Source of the DNA: Nematopogon swammerdamellus
Lineage: Eukaryota > Arthropoda > Insecta > Lepidoptera > Adelidae
DNA length: 64,000 nucleotides
Direction of reading: 5' to 3'
Assembly: GCA_946902875.1 (NCBI GenBank)
Contig: OX336345.1
Coordinates: 5,673,395 to 5,737,394 of the forward strand
Part shown: in pieces, positions 53,663-64,000 of the stretch
Position numbering within the stretch: position 1 is the stretch's first letter
Layout: every line of letters begins with the position of its first letter
The notes under the pieces: generated by a model
Seen by the model: the letters and a program-made list of their open reading frames with translations, nothing else
Told to the model about the DNA's origin: nothing
Databases searched by the model: none
Position numbers and translations under genes: made by a program

Positions 53663-53693
53663 AATAAATTAAACATGAAATTTAAAGAATAAA
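53663..53693 (+). terminator. polyadenylation signals after the 132-residue gene
   Basis: AATAAA at 53663-53668 and 53688-53693, 47 and 72 nt past the stop codon. Confidence 0.5.
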
Positions 53694-53694
53694 T

Positions 53695-54113
53695 AAATGT
53701 ATATGTAAGCTACTTCTTGAGTTTTAATTTCCCAGCAAATTTACGATTTAAATTCAAGTAAAAAAAAAACATTATGCATAAATCTATTCTCATTTGAAAG
53801 TAGTCATATTACGAGAATAATTTTGTATTTACATAATATTAATAATATAATAATACGCTTTACACCGCTTAATATGCGGCGAGGATGGGTTTACCGCCTT
53901 AGTAAATTTTTCCCAGCCAACATACATTATGCTCAATAAATATATGTGCAATAACATGCATATATGCACATACCGCATGCAGTATCTCTACAGGCTTTTT
54001 TTTATTGACAGACAGGCATACAGGCAGGCAGGCAGTGAGGTGTTTTTTGTAAGCACTCCTTTATTCCTTTTAATGTGCGGAACCCTAAAATTTCATATAG
54101 AGCGGTCGCATAG
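53695..54113. other. unassigned, inside the Polinton
   Basis: AT-rich with a (CAGG/GGCA)n patch at 54010-54035. Where a capsid gene might be expected, I find no frame of adequate length. Confidence 0.5.
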
Positions 54114-54449
54114 ATGTATTTTTACGAATTAACACCGCCGCCGGGCATTGAAGTTTCGAATTTCACTCGCCGCGCCACAGCGCCTTGCTTTGTACAAAGC
54201 CGCCTGCGAAGCAATATTATTTCAATTCCCGTGAAAATGCTGATTCGCCTGACTGCATTATTCTGTAAAGACATGCTCACACACGGTTTTGATGATGAAA
54301 TATGGAAGACGGGCGGATCGTTGCATACAAACATTGTATTTACTGTAAGATTTCAGTCCCTATGTGAATCTGGCTTTATGCGTTGGTTTTTGTATAAATT
54401 TGACGTCGCGCTAGTACCGGGCATCATTCAGTTGAGCAGTAAGCAGTAA
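54114..54449 (+). CDS. possible ORF, 111 residues (doubtful)
   Basis: MYFYELTPPPGIEVSNFTRR ... FDDEIWKTGGSLHTNIVFTV ... MRWFLYKFDVALVPGI. No motif recognised. Its 3' end covers the TATA box and predicted transcription start of the next gene, so it is either a remnant or spurious. Confidence 0.2.
   Translation: MYFYELTPPPGIEVSNFTRRATAPCFVQSRLRSNIISIPVKMLIRLTALFCKDMLTHGFDDEIWKTGGSLHTNIVFTVRFQSLCESGFMRWFLYKFDVALVPGIIQLSSKQ
54393..54432 (+). promoter_or_regulatory. predicted promoter: TATAAA plus arthropod initiator TCAGT
   Basis: TATAAA at 54393-54398 and TCAGT at 54428-54432 (CAT at 54425-54427 is an alternative initiator). Spacing of about 30-37 nt is acceptable. The leader that follows has no ATG up to the spliced start codon of the next gene. 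Confidence 0.5.
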
Positions 54450-54538
54450 GTACAAGTGCCTAGTGAAAGTGGAAAGTGAACAAGTAAGTGCCTGCCCCGC
54501 CTTCGCCGAGACTCAAGGAACTCGACTGGTAAGTTTTA

Positions 54539-54847
54539 TCTCTTCATAACTAGGGCAATTTTTACTTGTTATTCTCAGACTCTTTGCACTGTTTTTAATT
54601 GAAAAAATACTTTGAAATTTCAAATAAAACACTTGATCAATTCCCGTCTGTTTTCCAATTTTTAAGCATCACAATTTCAAATACTTGTAAAAATTTCATG
54701 CATGTTTAAACTCTGCTCTGTCTCATGTTTTTAAGCGATGTAATGATTGATTGACTCTTGCGCTCGTTCAAATACTTGCAAATTTTCTTTTCTTTGAAAC
54801 TTTGTAAATAATTATGCTATAAAACTTGTCCTCCCCGCTTGTTTCAG
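54539..54847 (+). other. predicted leader intron
   Basis: GTAAGTTTTATC donor and pyrimidine-rich ...CTTGTTTCAG acceptor, 309 nt. Confidence 0.5.
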
Positions 54848-55648
54848 ATCGGAGCGTCGGAGAGAAATCAAGCGGTCTCGAGAAATCCTTCAGCACGGCG
54901 CTGTGCACAGCAGATACAGTCATGTAAGTAAGTAGAAGTATTTTACAATATCTAGAAAACATTATCTTTTTCTTCAACGCCGCGCATGTTTTGAAGTGAA
55001 CTCACGTAACTGTCACGCTCAGCATTTCCGCCGCGCAGTCCTACGGACAGCTTTTTTTATTCTAAACCACTGCAGCTATTATTTCTTCTTTACAGGAGCA
55101 AGAAAGCCAGCCTGCCTAGCCTCTTATCTTCCGATGAGGACGTTGCAGCACCGTCGTCTCTGATACCTGACCGGAAGAAAAAGAGAACTCCAGCTGCCCG
55201 GCCGTCAGCGTCTAGCAAGAAATCGCGATCCAATCCTCTCCCAAGTTCTACACACTCGTCCGGCGAGGAAGACATCGTGCGGCCCTCGAAGAAGCGATCC
55301 CCATCGCATGGTGAGGTTGCTAATAACAAGCTTGCGTATCAGCTATTCGGTACCGATAGCGAGGATGGCTGTGAGAAACAGGAGCGACCAAAAATATTGC
55401 TCGCTAATTCTTTAAGCCGTCGGTCATCGTGCGGATACTCGAAGCATGAGCTGACTGTTAAGGACGGCGAATACTATGTAGAATTAAAAATTTACAACTC
55501 GAAAGACATTGCTATGGTGAGGCCTGCCGACCGCTGGAGGCATGCCCTCATAACGCTGCGCGAGAATTTAGCCGAAAATTCCACTGGGTGGTCCCACCTG
55601 CAGTCGTTTGTAAAAGAAGAGAAAAAATGTTATGATAAGAAGCAGTAA
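54848..55648 (+). CDS. unrecognised Polinton gene; start codon split by an intron (184 residues)
   Basis: Predicted structure: leader exon from about 54430 to 54538 (donor CTG/GTAAGT), exon 54848-54923 (acceptor TTGTTTCAG), exon 55096-55648 (donor CAT/GTAAGT at 54924, acceptor TCTTTACAG at 55095). Exon 2 ends in AT and exon 3 begins with G, so splicing makes the ATG. Neither leader exon has an ATG, so this would be the first start in the mRNA. From it the frame reads MSKKASLPSLLSSDEDVAA. Residues 1-75 are Ser/Pro/Lys/Glu-rich and disordered with basic clusters (DRKKKRTP, SSKKSRS, PSKKRSPS). Residues from about 105 look folded (SKHELTVKDGEYYVELKIYN ... DRWRHALITLRENL ... GWSHLQSFV), ending CYDKKQ at 55648. 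The gene lies 49 nt ahead of the polymerase. No homology recognised; role unknown. Confidence 0.6.
54924..55095 (+). other. predicted intron splitting the start codon
   Basis: GTAAGTAAG donor, ...TTTCTTCTTTACAG acceptor, 172 nt; it joins AT to G. Confidence 0.6.
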
Positions 55649-55697
55649 TTAAGAAATTTATAATATTGAGGAAGCAGTTTAGGGATTACTTTTAATA

Positions 55698-58600
55698 ATG
55701 TACTGTGAAAAATGTAATGTTAGCGTTCACAAATCCTATTTTCATGCTCATAAGAGAAGCAATTTACATAAAACGAATAGTCTATTGAGCACCGAATTTG
55801 GTAATGTGAGACTGATCGCGTCAGCTTTTAAAAAAAGAGTATGCAGTTACCGTATACAACCATCGCAAAAACTTATCACGCCTGAGGCATTCTTGAAGCA
55901 AGTAAAATCAGAAGTAAAAACTCTTATAGAAATACACTTAGAGAAGCATACATCGCTTAAAGTAAATTTGGAATTCTTTGCTCATTTTACTCTACCTCAA
56001 AACGATGAAACCGAGTTGAAATCATTTAATACGCGGTATGAGGCTATACTGAGAGGTACTAACATCGCGATATTTTACAAGCATGCTGTAGAACGTTTAA
56101 TTCACAAAAGTTCTGAATTTGAACATCGAGATAGCGGATGGACACTTAAAAATGTTGCGTACCTTGAGCTAAACATTAATAGATATAATCCTTTGAGGGC
56201 TGGATCGTACATTCCCTTGCCGCCAGCTCTTCGACGCAATAAAAGTTGTTTAAATATTCAAAATAGCGATAAATACTGCTTTGCGTGGTGTATCACAGCG
56301 CATTTACATCCTGCTTCCAGAAACCCACACAGAGTTAATTCATATCCGCACTTTTCCACAGTGCTTAACACATATAATCTAAATTTCCCGCCCAGTTTTG
56401 AAGATATAACATTTTTTGAAAATAGCAATCCATGCATTAGCGTGAATGTGTACGGGTTAGCCTCAAATTCTAATGTAAACGGGCCTATACAGGACTCAAA
56501 ACAGAAAATACAATCATATAAATTTATTGTTCATACAGAAGGGCGGGAAGTCGCATTACTGCCTGATCACAAATCTCGGTCTTTTGGTTCAAAAACAAAT
56601 ATCAAAGCATCATGGGAAATCCTTTCTTTGTGAAGATTGCTTGCTTACTTTTACCAGTGAAAATAAATTTAATGGGCATGACTGCTCTCGAGTGCGAACC
56701 ATATTGCCCGCAAAAGACACTTTCTTAGAATTTCATAATTGGGAAAAAATGCAGAGAGTTCCATTCGTTATTTACGCTGACTTTGAAAGTATACTGAAGC
56801 CGTGTTTAGACGAGAGTCGGGATACAGAAAAGACATGTTATGCTACAATACACGAGCCTAGTTGTTTTGCATTTTATATATGCTCAGCTTTAAAACCTGA
56901 ATTAAATAAACTAGTCCAGTATCGAGGGCGCGATTGCGTGAAAAAATTCGTGAAAATGCTTACAAAAGAAGTTCTTCAACTTGACGGTATATTACATACA
57001 GCCACGCCTATGAAGACCTTGAACTCAGAGCAGGAAAAGCTTTTAGCGGAAGCAGAAAAATGTCATATATGCGGGGATTATTTATTCGGTGACATAGTAG
57101 CGGATCATGATCATATGACTGGGGAGCTAAGAGGCCCAGCTCATTCGAGCTGCAATTTATCATTTAAAAAATGCTCGTTTGTACCTGTATTCTTCCATAA
57201 TTTGACTGGTTACGACAGCCATTTATTTATCAAAGAGTTAGGCAGCACGCCAGGTGTTATAAAAATTATACCTAAAAATAAAGAAAATTATATATCATTT
57301 ACTAAATACATCCCTCTAAGCAAAGATCATTTCGCGCAGATAAAATTTGTTGATTCGTTCAAATTTTTAAATTCTAGTCTTGAAAAACTCGCTCAGAGTC
57401 TTAACGATACAGATTTTACACATTTGAAGTCGTTCTTTCCCGAGCGCGAACTTTTCAACTTGATACGCCGTAAAGGAGTGTTCCCATACGACTATGTTGA
57501 TTCCTGGGGTAAATATGATGAAATCGAGTTACCGTTAAAAGATAGTTTTTACAACGCGCTCACTTCGGCTGATATATCGCAAAGCGATTATGAGCATGCT
57601 GTAAATGTTTGGAGACAATTTAGAGTTAAAAGTTTGGGTCAATATACAGAACTTTACTTAAAAAGCGATGTTCTGTTATTGTGCGATATATTTGAAAACT
57701 TTAGGAATATGAGCTTAAAACATTACAAGCTCGATCCGGCTTATTATGTAACCTCGCCGGGGCTGAGCTGGGATGCGATGCTACTTCACACTAAAGTCAA
57801 ACTTGAATTGATCTCTGATATAGAGATTTATCAATTTTTCGAGAAAGGTGTTCGAGGAGGATTGGCTCAGGTCTCTTTGCGATATTGTAAACCTAATAAC
57901 AAGTATCTGCCTGATCATGACGAGTCATTACCCTCAAGTTTTTGCATATATCTCGATTCAAATAACTTATATGGCTTTTCCATGATGAGGAAAATGCCGG
58001 TGTCCCAATTTTCATTTTTAACCGCTAATGAAATCGCGAGCTTGGACATTCGCTCGGTCCCCGATAACAGCGACATTGGCTATGTTTTGGAGGTTGATTT
58101 GAAATACCCGTCATATTTGCACGACGATCATTCGGATTTACCTTTCGCGCCTGAAAAACTTACACCGCCTGGCGGCGCTAACTCGAAACTCATAGCAAGT
58201 TTATATCACAAACATAACTATGTTATTCATTACATCCACTTAAAGACATGTCTGAATAATGGTTTGATATTGAAAAAAGTGCATAGAGCACTCGTTTTCA
58301 AGCAGGATGACTTTCTGAAAAAGTATATTGAACTTAACACTTCTTTGCGCACGGTTGCCAAGTCAGAATTTGAAAAGGATAATTTAAAAAAAATGAATAA
58401 CGCTATCTTCGGAAAAACAATCGAAAACAAACGTAAGCAAGCTAATGTGAAATTAGTGAACTCGTGGAGAGACGATCGTAATATAACGAACAAGATTTTA
58501 AGCGCTGAAAAACTCGTATGCATGCCTAACTTCAAAAGCATTTCGATATTTTCAGAAAATCTAGCAGCGGTTCAATTGCATCCTGAAGAAATTGTTTTGG

Positions 58601-59184
58601 ACAGGCCAATTTACATCGGTTTTACCGTATTAGAACTTTCGAAAGCCCATCTATACAATTTTCATTACTCTGTAATGAAGCGAAAGTTCAGTAAAAATAT
58701 AAAATTATGTTATACTGATACGGACAGTTTACTTTACCATGTGTTTACTGATGACATATACAGAGATATAAAAGACGATATTTCAAATTTTGATACAAGC
58801 AACTTTGCCTGCAATAATATTTACGGTATACCTAGAGTAAATATGAAAGTTCCCGGTCTCTTCAAAGACGAAATGGGAGGTGTGGTTATATCAGAGTTCA
58901 TAGGACTTCGCGCTAAACTGTACTGCATAAAAACATCGGATTCATCTATAAAGAAAGCAAAAGGTATATCCGGATCTGTTACCAAGCAATTACGCAGCGA
59001 TGAATACAAACACGCTCTTGACAGCGGCGCGATAGTTCGACGTAAAATGCATACTATTCGATCGGTTAATCACAATGTATTCACACAGGAAATCTTTAAA
59101 TCGGTGCTCGATAGATCTGATGATAAGCGGCGATTGTTAAAAAGAAGCTATAATACTTTGCCATGGGGGCATTATAAATTGTAA
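55698..59184 (+). pseudogene. protein-primed family B DNA polymerase, one frameshift
   Basis: Replicative polymerase of Polintons (pPolB), which starts synthesis from a terminal protein. Frame 1 (55698-56633) opens with a zinc finger (CEKCNVSVHKSYFHAHKRSN) and covers the N-terminal extension. The conserved run continues in frame 2 from about 56510 (HINLLFIQKGGKSHYCLI), so one frameshift lies near 56495-56515, next to GAAAATA. Frame 2 holds: a C2H2-like finger (CEDCLL...GHDC); Exo I ADFES (56776-56790); an HNH/endonuclease-VII-like zinc module CHIC...DHDHMTGELRGPAH...CN (about 57061-57155); Exo II FHNLTGYDSHLF; Exo III YLKSDVLLL; motif A YLDSNNLYGFSM (about 57950); motif B KMNNAIFGKTIEN (about 58393); motif C YTDTDS (58711-58728). 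All catalytic aspartates are present. It ends LPWGHYKL. About 1160 residues in total, normal for the family. Apart from the one shift it is well preserved. Confidence 0.93.
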
Positions 59185-59341
59185 TTGCGTCTTAAAAATA
59201 ATTAATTTACGTGTTTGCGTGTTTGATCTGCTGTTTTTTTATACTTTTTATAAGCTAAGTACTTGCCCTATGAAGGCATTATAATTGTAACCGTATCTTA
59301 TAATTAATCCAAGTGTTTTTATGATGCTGTTCATGTAATAG

Positions 59342-59375
59342 AATAAATAAAATATTCTTGTTTGCTAATAAACAT
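59342..59375 (+). terminator. polyadenylation signals after the polymerase
   Basis: AATAAA at 59342-59347 and AATAAA again near 59367, followed by a GT/T-rich stretch, about 160 nt past the polymerase stop. Confidence 0.55.
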
Positions 59376-59379
59376 GTTT

Positions 59380-59881
59380 TATTTTAATTAGACCTCCATT
59401 ACTATACGTGTTCATGATATAAAACTTGGCAAAAATATAGCCTCCTACGAGAATTTCAGGGAAATAGGAAAGATTTCATAATATAGTCTGGTTGTGGAGG
59501 GCTTGATGAATTTCCTGCTTGATGGGGTATTTGAGTATGTATGTACAATAGCTCGCATGCAAACGATAAAGAGATTCATTACATGAAATTTAATAGTGCT
59601 CCACGGGGCGGGTGGGCTTTAGACAAAGCGAGAATTGCTTGAAATACTTAGAATATAAAAAAATATTGCATACAATATTTTATAAAGCATGCATGCCTTA
59701 CTTACAGCGTCTCTAAAAAAAAAAAATTGCAAACATTTATAATCGCTATATGCAGCTCATCGGCATTCAGTCTTATCAATACATGAATATCAGCAGGTAA
59801 ATTGAGTTTTATCGATTTGAAGTTAACAGAATTTAACCTCGACTTTATTCAAATAATCAGCATAGTTGCCCGCAGCGATAC
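59380..59881. other. non-coding right arm of the Polinton
   Basis: AT-rich, no supported frame. The plus frame 59802-59999 crosses into the terminal repeat and has no motif. Confidence 0.5.
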
Positions 59882-60020
59882 AGTAGAATTGGGTTATCTA
59901 ATTCACCTCGGCAGAAACATCTTGGTGTTCAGGATAATGAGCATGAGCGAAGCGATGCGAGTTAGACTGAACGGCATGATGTTTGTCGAGGTGAATTAGA
60001 TAGCCCCATTCTACACTACT
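59882..60020. repeat. right terminal inverted repeat, itself a 139-nt palindrome
   Basis: Outer stem 59882-59910 (AGTAGAATTGGGTTATCTAA...) pairs with 59987-60017 with two mismatches and a small bulge. Inner stems AAACATC (59915-59921) with GATGTTT (59978-59984), and GTTCAG (59927-59932) with CTGAAC (59967-59972). The apex has ATGAGCGAAGCGATGCGA, the complement of the left-end apex. Confidence 0.9.
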
Positions 60021-60026
60021 CGCATG
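60021..60026. repeat. right target-site duplication CGCATG
   Basis: Identical to 49562-49567; begins directly after the terminal ACT. Confidence 0.85.
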
Positions 60027-61605
60027 GCAGAAAACGCAAGAAATGTCCATGCCTGCCAAAAGGACAAACCCTGAACGGTCTACCAGGAGCCAAAAAATTG
60101 ACATAAATGGCAATGGTGAACCGAACGCATTTTTCATTAAAAAAAGCCGTTCCGTAAGCTCGTTGTTAAGAAGAAGAGGGGAAACACAGGCGAAGAGCAC
60201 TATCCCAAAAGAAAAAACTAACTAAAAGCGTATATATATAGAAAGGATAAAAATTACGGCAACGAAAGCAAATTTGCTAAAATTCTGCAATGAAATGCAG
60301 ATCTCAAGAATCCATCACGACTTCTACCATAACTTCCCTTCTGGGGAAAATGTGCGAGATGCTCTAGCATGCTCTAGCAGAGCCAGATATCGCTGAAGAC
60401 AGTGAATGATAACTTTAGTTTTCTTTTATAATGTTTGATACTGTTTTATATTCATTTTGGCATTCTGTTTATCTTTAAGTACACAACTTAAAACAAAATG
60501 CATTGTGTTTGTTTTATTTTTATACAAAACCTACCAACGCAAATCATCATAACTGCCAGTTATAGTACTTTACGCAAAAAAATCTTAAAATTGAATTTAT
60601 GTTTACTGTGCTATACCAACCAAACTACCATTTAGTCTACTATAGCAGTGCCACTTTTTTCCGAATTTTAATAAATTTAACTGTGGTCAACTAGTCAAAG
60701 TGGCATTTAGACTATTATGCCTTTGTAAGTTTCGTACTATCAGAAAACACATCCACACTGGTCAAGTAAAAATCTTGCATTACCAGCTCTCACAGTTGTA
60801 TTGAACTATATTTGATGAAGGTTGCAATTTAGTAAAGGTTTGCCAAAGGTAGGTTCATTGTAATTTTGGACTTTGTGTGATAAAAGTTCGATTTGAGAGA
60901 ACAAATATAGTAGTTTTTTGCTTCTCCTGAAAAATTTTGAATTTGCAGATTGGCTAGTTTAGCACTGGACTGACGATATGCAGTGGGGCTATTATTTTTA
61001 AGCACACACCCCACAAGACATTTTACGATTCTATGTTATCGACTTAAACTAAATAATTCTATCTGTCCGGTCGGAGTGTGTACTGTGTATGCGCGAATAC
61101 TTTTCAAGTTGTTTGTCTTATTATAGGTGCGAACAGACTATTTGACATGTTCCAGTTCGCAAATTGTTTGTTCAATAACGTTTTAATATTTCTGTTAAGG
61201 TGCGTCAAAAATTGACTCACATTCGCAAATAGATCGAGTCGTTGACATGAAACAGTACATTGAGGTCACACCGACTTAAAGTGTGTATGTGCCTCTAGAT
61301 AAGACATATTTGAAGTTCCCAGAATCTGAAATTAATAAAACCTTTGTTTCAGCGACGTTTGTTATCTGTGTCGCCGGTTCCGCCTTTGATCAGCTTATCG
61401 TCGCGTGAACTTACTCGACATGCCAGTCGGCACTGATTGGCGAGTGGCAAACAGATCTTTTGGGTTTGGCTGAATGAGTAATCTCAATACAAATGTTTAT
61501 GTTGATCAATTTGGCAAAAAAATATGAATTATCTTCCCTTATTTCACTAGAACTCTAGATAACGCTATAGGCTATATTTAATTTCTCAGACAGAAGTCTT
61601 AACCC
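60027..61605. other. unassigned; SINE1 head scrap at about 60978-61012
   Basis: ATGCAGTGGGGCTATTATTT followed by TTAAGCACACACCCCAC is a fragment of the SINE1 alternative head. Otherwise no feature; the 60-residue frame at 60043 lacks motifs. Confidence 0.4.
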
Positions 61606-61735
61606 CGGGGTGCTAACGCCGCACTGAATTAAAGGTCGGCCGAAGCGGCTGTCAGTAGTTCGTATTTTCCATGCAGTAAGTGTAGCCTGCACGACCTAAG
61701 GGGAGCACGGATATGGCACTTATTTCACCAATAAA
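61606..61735 (+). mobile_element. SINE1 fragment, diverged
   Basis: GCCGCACTGAATTAAAGGTC, GAAGCGGCTGTCAGTAGTTC and GTAGCCTGCACGACCTAAGG match the SINE1 body. Confidence 0.6.
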
Positions 61736-64000
61736 AGAAAGAGATTGATTGATTTGTTTTTAAATCATATTCAAAATTAGCAGAAATTCCTGCTATAAAT
61801 ATCGGTTCTGTAATTATAAATAATAAATTAAAAATACAGTATAACTAATATTGAATCAAATTGAATTATTGAATTATCCCCAGCACTTCCTTTAGGTCCT
61901 TGCAAACAACTGGATGAAAAAAAAGCTTGTGGTAATTTCACCAAGATTTCTTTCTATTGGTGTAACCGGGTGGTCGTTGCGGCGGTCGTCACCGCCTCCA
62001 ACACTCATTATACCACTGACAAATGTTTTTATTAGTCAACATTCCACCGCAGAGTGCCACATCAGAGCTGCAGGTCCAATCGGCTTCACACTGCGTGACC
62101 GACCGACAGACAATATCGCACCGTGGCTAATGGATGCGGGAAGGACGGTAGCTCCGGGACAAAGCCTCCTAAAACAAGAAGCGGGAACAATCGAGGCCTA
62201 CACAATGCCCCCGCGGGAGGAGTCGCTCCGAAGAAAACTGTTGACTTCTCCACGCAAATATGTCTAGCGTCATAAATTAAAACACAAATGTAGCCAGTGA
62301 ATAAACCGAAATTCCTCAAAAGCCCTCTGTCGAGGACGTCTTTGAGAAACATCGAAATCGAAGCACAACAATAGGAAGTGACGTTTTGAAGACGTTAATA
62401 CTCGAAAGTTAAAATCCAAACAACGAACACTCGACAATAAAATGGAAGCCTAGACGATATATCATTTCGGTTGTATCGGCAGCTTTAAGGTAACGTTTTG
62501 GGGGTAAAAAATTAAGATTAATTCGCGTTTAAAAGCTTTAGCATTGTACTTTTGGTTGTCATGATGCGGATTTTATGTGATATGAAAAGCTTATTAATTT
62601 TTTTTTCTTTACAATTATATGGCCTTTTATAGTTCCAATATTTGAAAGTGTCAATGTATTCAAATCGATTTTAAATCACGAATTATTTTACATTCTGAAC
62701 ATTATACATTCTGATGTATATCGCCACAAATATGGAATCGACATCTAGCAACGAAACCAATTTAAATGCATTAGTAGGGGGCCTGCCTCCATACCGAATT
62801 ATTAAAACGAATAGCGATTCTATTGTACAAATTTAACTTCAATTATTTTCGAGTGTGTTCCATCCGTCTCTATTTCACTTGACAACCCTTCCTGTTCCCC
62901 TCGTCCTGCCCCACCCCGCTCCGTACCACTTTCCTCTTCAATTCACCATCAAGATATGAGCATGCAGTTCTATTCGCGCTCTGATCTCACGCACGACAAG
63001 TCCTCGGTTTGTAAGGGATCTCTACACTAGGTGGACTGTCAAACTAATTTAAGTTGTACAAAAGGTCGGCCAATAAAAAGTACATTAATTTCAGTGTCTA
63101 AAAAATGATCTTCCTAGAAATGTGCTCGCGCTAGTATGTGAGTATATATAATATCCCTGTGTGCCCTTGCATAAGTGTTTTGGACTATCAATAATTCTGA
63201 TGTAGGTTCTTAGATATTATTATGAGAAACTGGCTTTGATAGGTGTATGACTATAAACTAAGATGATTCATACTGATTTTCTTTTACTTGACTTCAGCCA
63301 TTTGATTTGTAAATGTTATCTAACCTTGGCATCTTTCAACTTCTGTCAATTCTTACAAAATCCCAGCAAAGTGCGGGAAAATCAATGTACCTACTCCTTA
63401 TTGGATTTATAAAATGAATAATGGACCAGGTTGGCTAGAAGAAAATGTCCAAGGCTAATAAGTCCTAAATTGTTTATTATAATAATTTTCATAAATGTAG
63501 TACTTTAACATCGACTAGACGTGTGGACCGCACACCCTTCCGCAGTCATCTGACGTCCCATTTGAGCGCTGGCTTCTATCAAAACTCTCGAACCCCCGTC
63601 GCTATACTCAAATTGAAATAACACAATTATTTGTTCGCCGAAAATGATCAAAATATTTCTAGGGCCCCTCGCGGTCCGGAATTCCGATAAAATCTCGCGC
63701 CGGATGGAAAATCACAATTATAATCTTCTAGTTTGGGGCGAGCTAGGAGATATTATTGCTGGGGTCGATCGTATGAGCCCAAATGAGGGGGATCCGTCGG
63801 AATTGGGACAATAGCTGATTGAGATTATCATCTTATCGGTAAATAATTTACCCTTCACGCTGTGCGGCGAATTCTAGATATCCCATAGGATTTTCTGGCC
63901 TTTTATTGAATTGTATTTTATTTTCGGCGTCTATTCAGTGTTTGATGGAAATTGTATTGGGTTGGGAGTACCGCGCGATATGGGTTACATTTTAGTCGTC
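61736..64000. other. unassigned
   Basis: No repeat, RNA or coding feature I can support. The frame 61914-62267 (117 residues) has no motif and an opposite-strand frame of similar length. Composition becomes more balanced near 63540-63860. Confidence 0.4.

Larger units (their letters stand above)
49568..60020. mobile_element. Polinton/Maverick-like element (adintovirus-like), 10.45 kb
   Basis: Boundaries are set by the 6-bp direct repeat CGCATG (49562-49567 and 60021-60026) directly outside inverted ends AGTAGTGTA...TACACTACT. Polintons make 6-bp duplications and start with AG. Contents are a leftward block (PLA2-domain protein, integrase remnant, packaging ATPase) and a rightward block (two unknown genes, protein-primed DNA polymerase B), as in Polintons and adintoviruses. 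Those are usually about 12-20 kb with a major capsid protein and a protease, and neither is found here. The integrase core is gone and the ATPase and polymerase carry frameshifts, so this copy should be immobile by itself. A low-level AT-rich coding style is common to all its genes. Confidence 0.92.

Noticed and set aside
56490..56640. Intron explaining the polymerase phase change
   Set aside because: Conserved sequence runs on across the switch with no room for an intron and no matching splice sites.
49568..60020. Polydnavirus or bidnavirus integration
   Set aside because: No NS1-type helicase and no polydnavirus genes; integrase, packaging ATPase and 6-bp duplication point to a Polinton.

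Overview
This is a eukaryotic window with the repeat landscape of a moth or butterfly (Lepidoptera). It is AT-rich and intron/intergenic-like. It holds tRNA-derived SINEs, Helitron remnants ending in CTAGT, 5'-truncated non-LTR retrotransposons, short inverted-repeat DNA elements and long satellites. I see no convincing host protein-coding gene, rRNA or functional tRNA. All family assignments come from reading motifs by eye. Species and copy numbers elsewhere in the genome are unknown to me.

Layout. 1-15.4 kb: nested SINE copies, LINE 3' fragments, two short inverted-repeat elements (6552-6829 and 10603-10747), a GA microsatellite and a short tandem array split by a LINE tail. 15.49-19.2 kb: an array of about 13 copies of a 130-bp unit runs into a broken Helitron helicase C-terminus. 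This is followed by a 235-bp inverted repeat, perfect by eye, with a 16-nt loop, and by a roughly 1-kb insertion flanked by 20-bp direct repeats. 19.3-26.6 kb: a LINE 3' end and mostly unassigned DNA. 26.68-28.78 kb: a 5'-truncated LINE on the minus strand with an intact reverse transcriptase/RNase H reading frame. 29-44.5 kb: a mosaic of SINEs, LINE tails, four related Helitron-like elements and a TATAC pentamer satellite. 44586-46541: a foldback-type element with 36-bp perfect terminal repeats, 7-bp target duplications and two blocks of 11-bp tandem repeats in opposite orientation.

The main find is at 49568-60020: a compact 10.45-kb Polinton/Maverick-like (adintovirus-like) element bounded by an exact 6-bp target duplication (CGCATG). 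Its left half is on the minus strand and carries a phospholipase-A2-domain protein, an integrase remnant with chromodomain, and a frameshifted FtsK/HerA-type packaging ATPase. Its right half is on the plus strand and carries two unrecognised genes and a protein-primed family B DNA polymerase (one frameshift) with an embedded zinc/HNH-like module. One of the unrecognised genes has a start codon that appears to be created by splicing. No major capsid protein or protease is visible.

Both termini are long palindromes of about 140-147 nt. Their stems differ between the two ends while base pairing within each end is kept, so hairpin structure appears to be maintained. This recalls parvovirus-type telomeres, in an element that also carries a parvovirus-type phospholipase domain and a Polinton polymerase. 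After 60 kb the sequence is largely unassigned.
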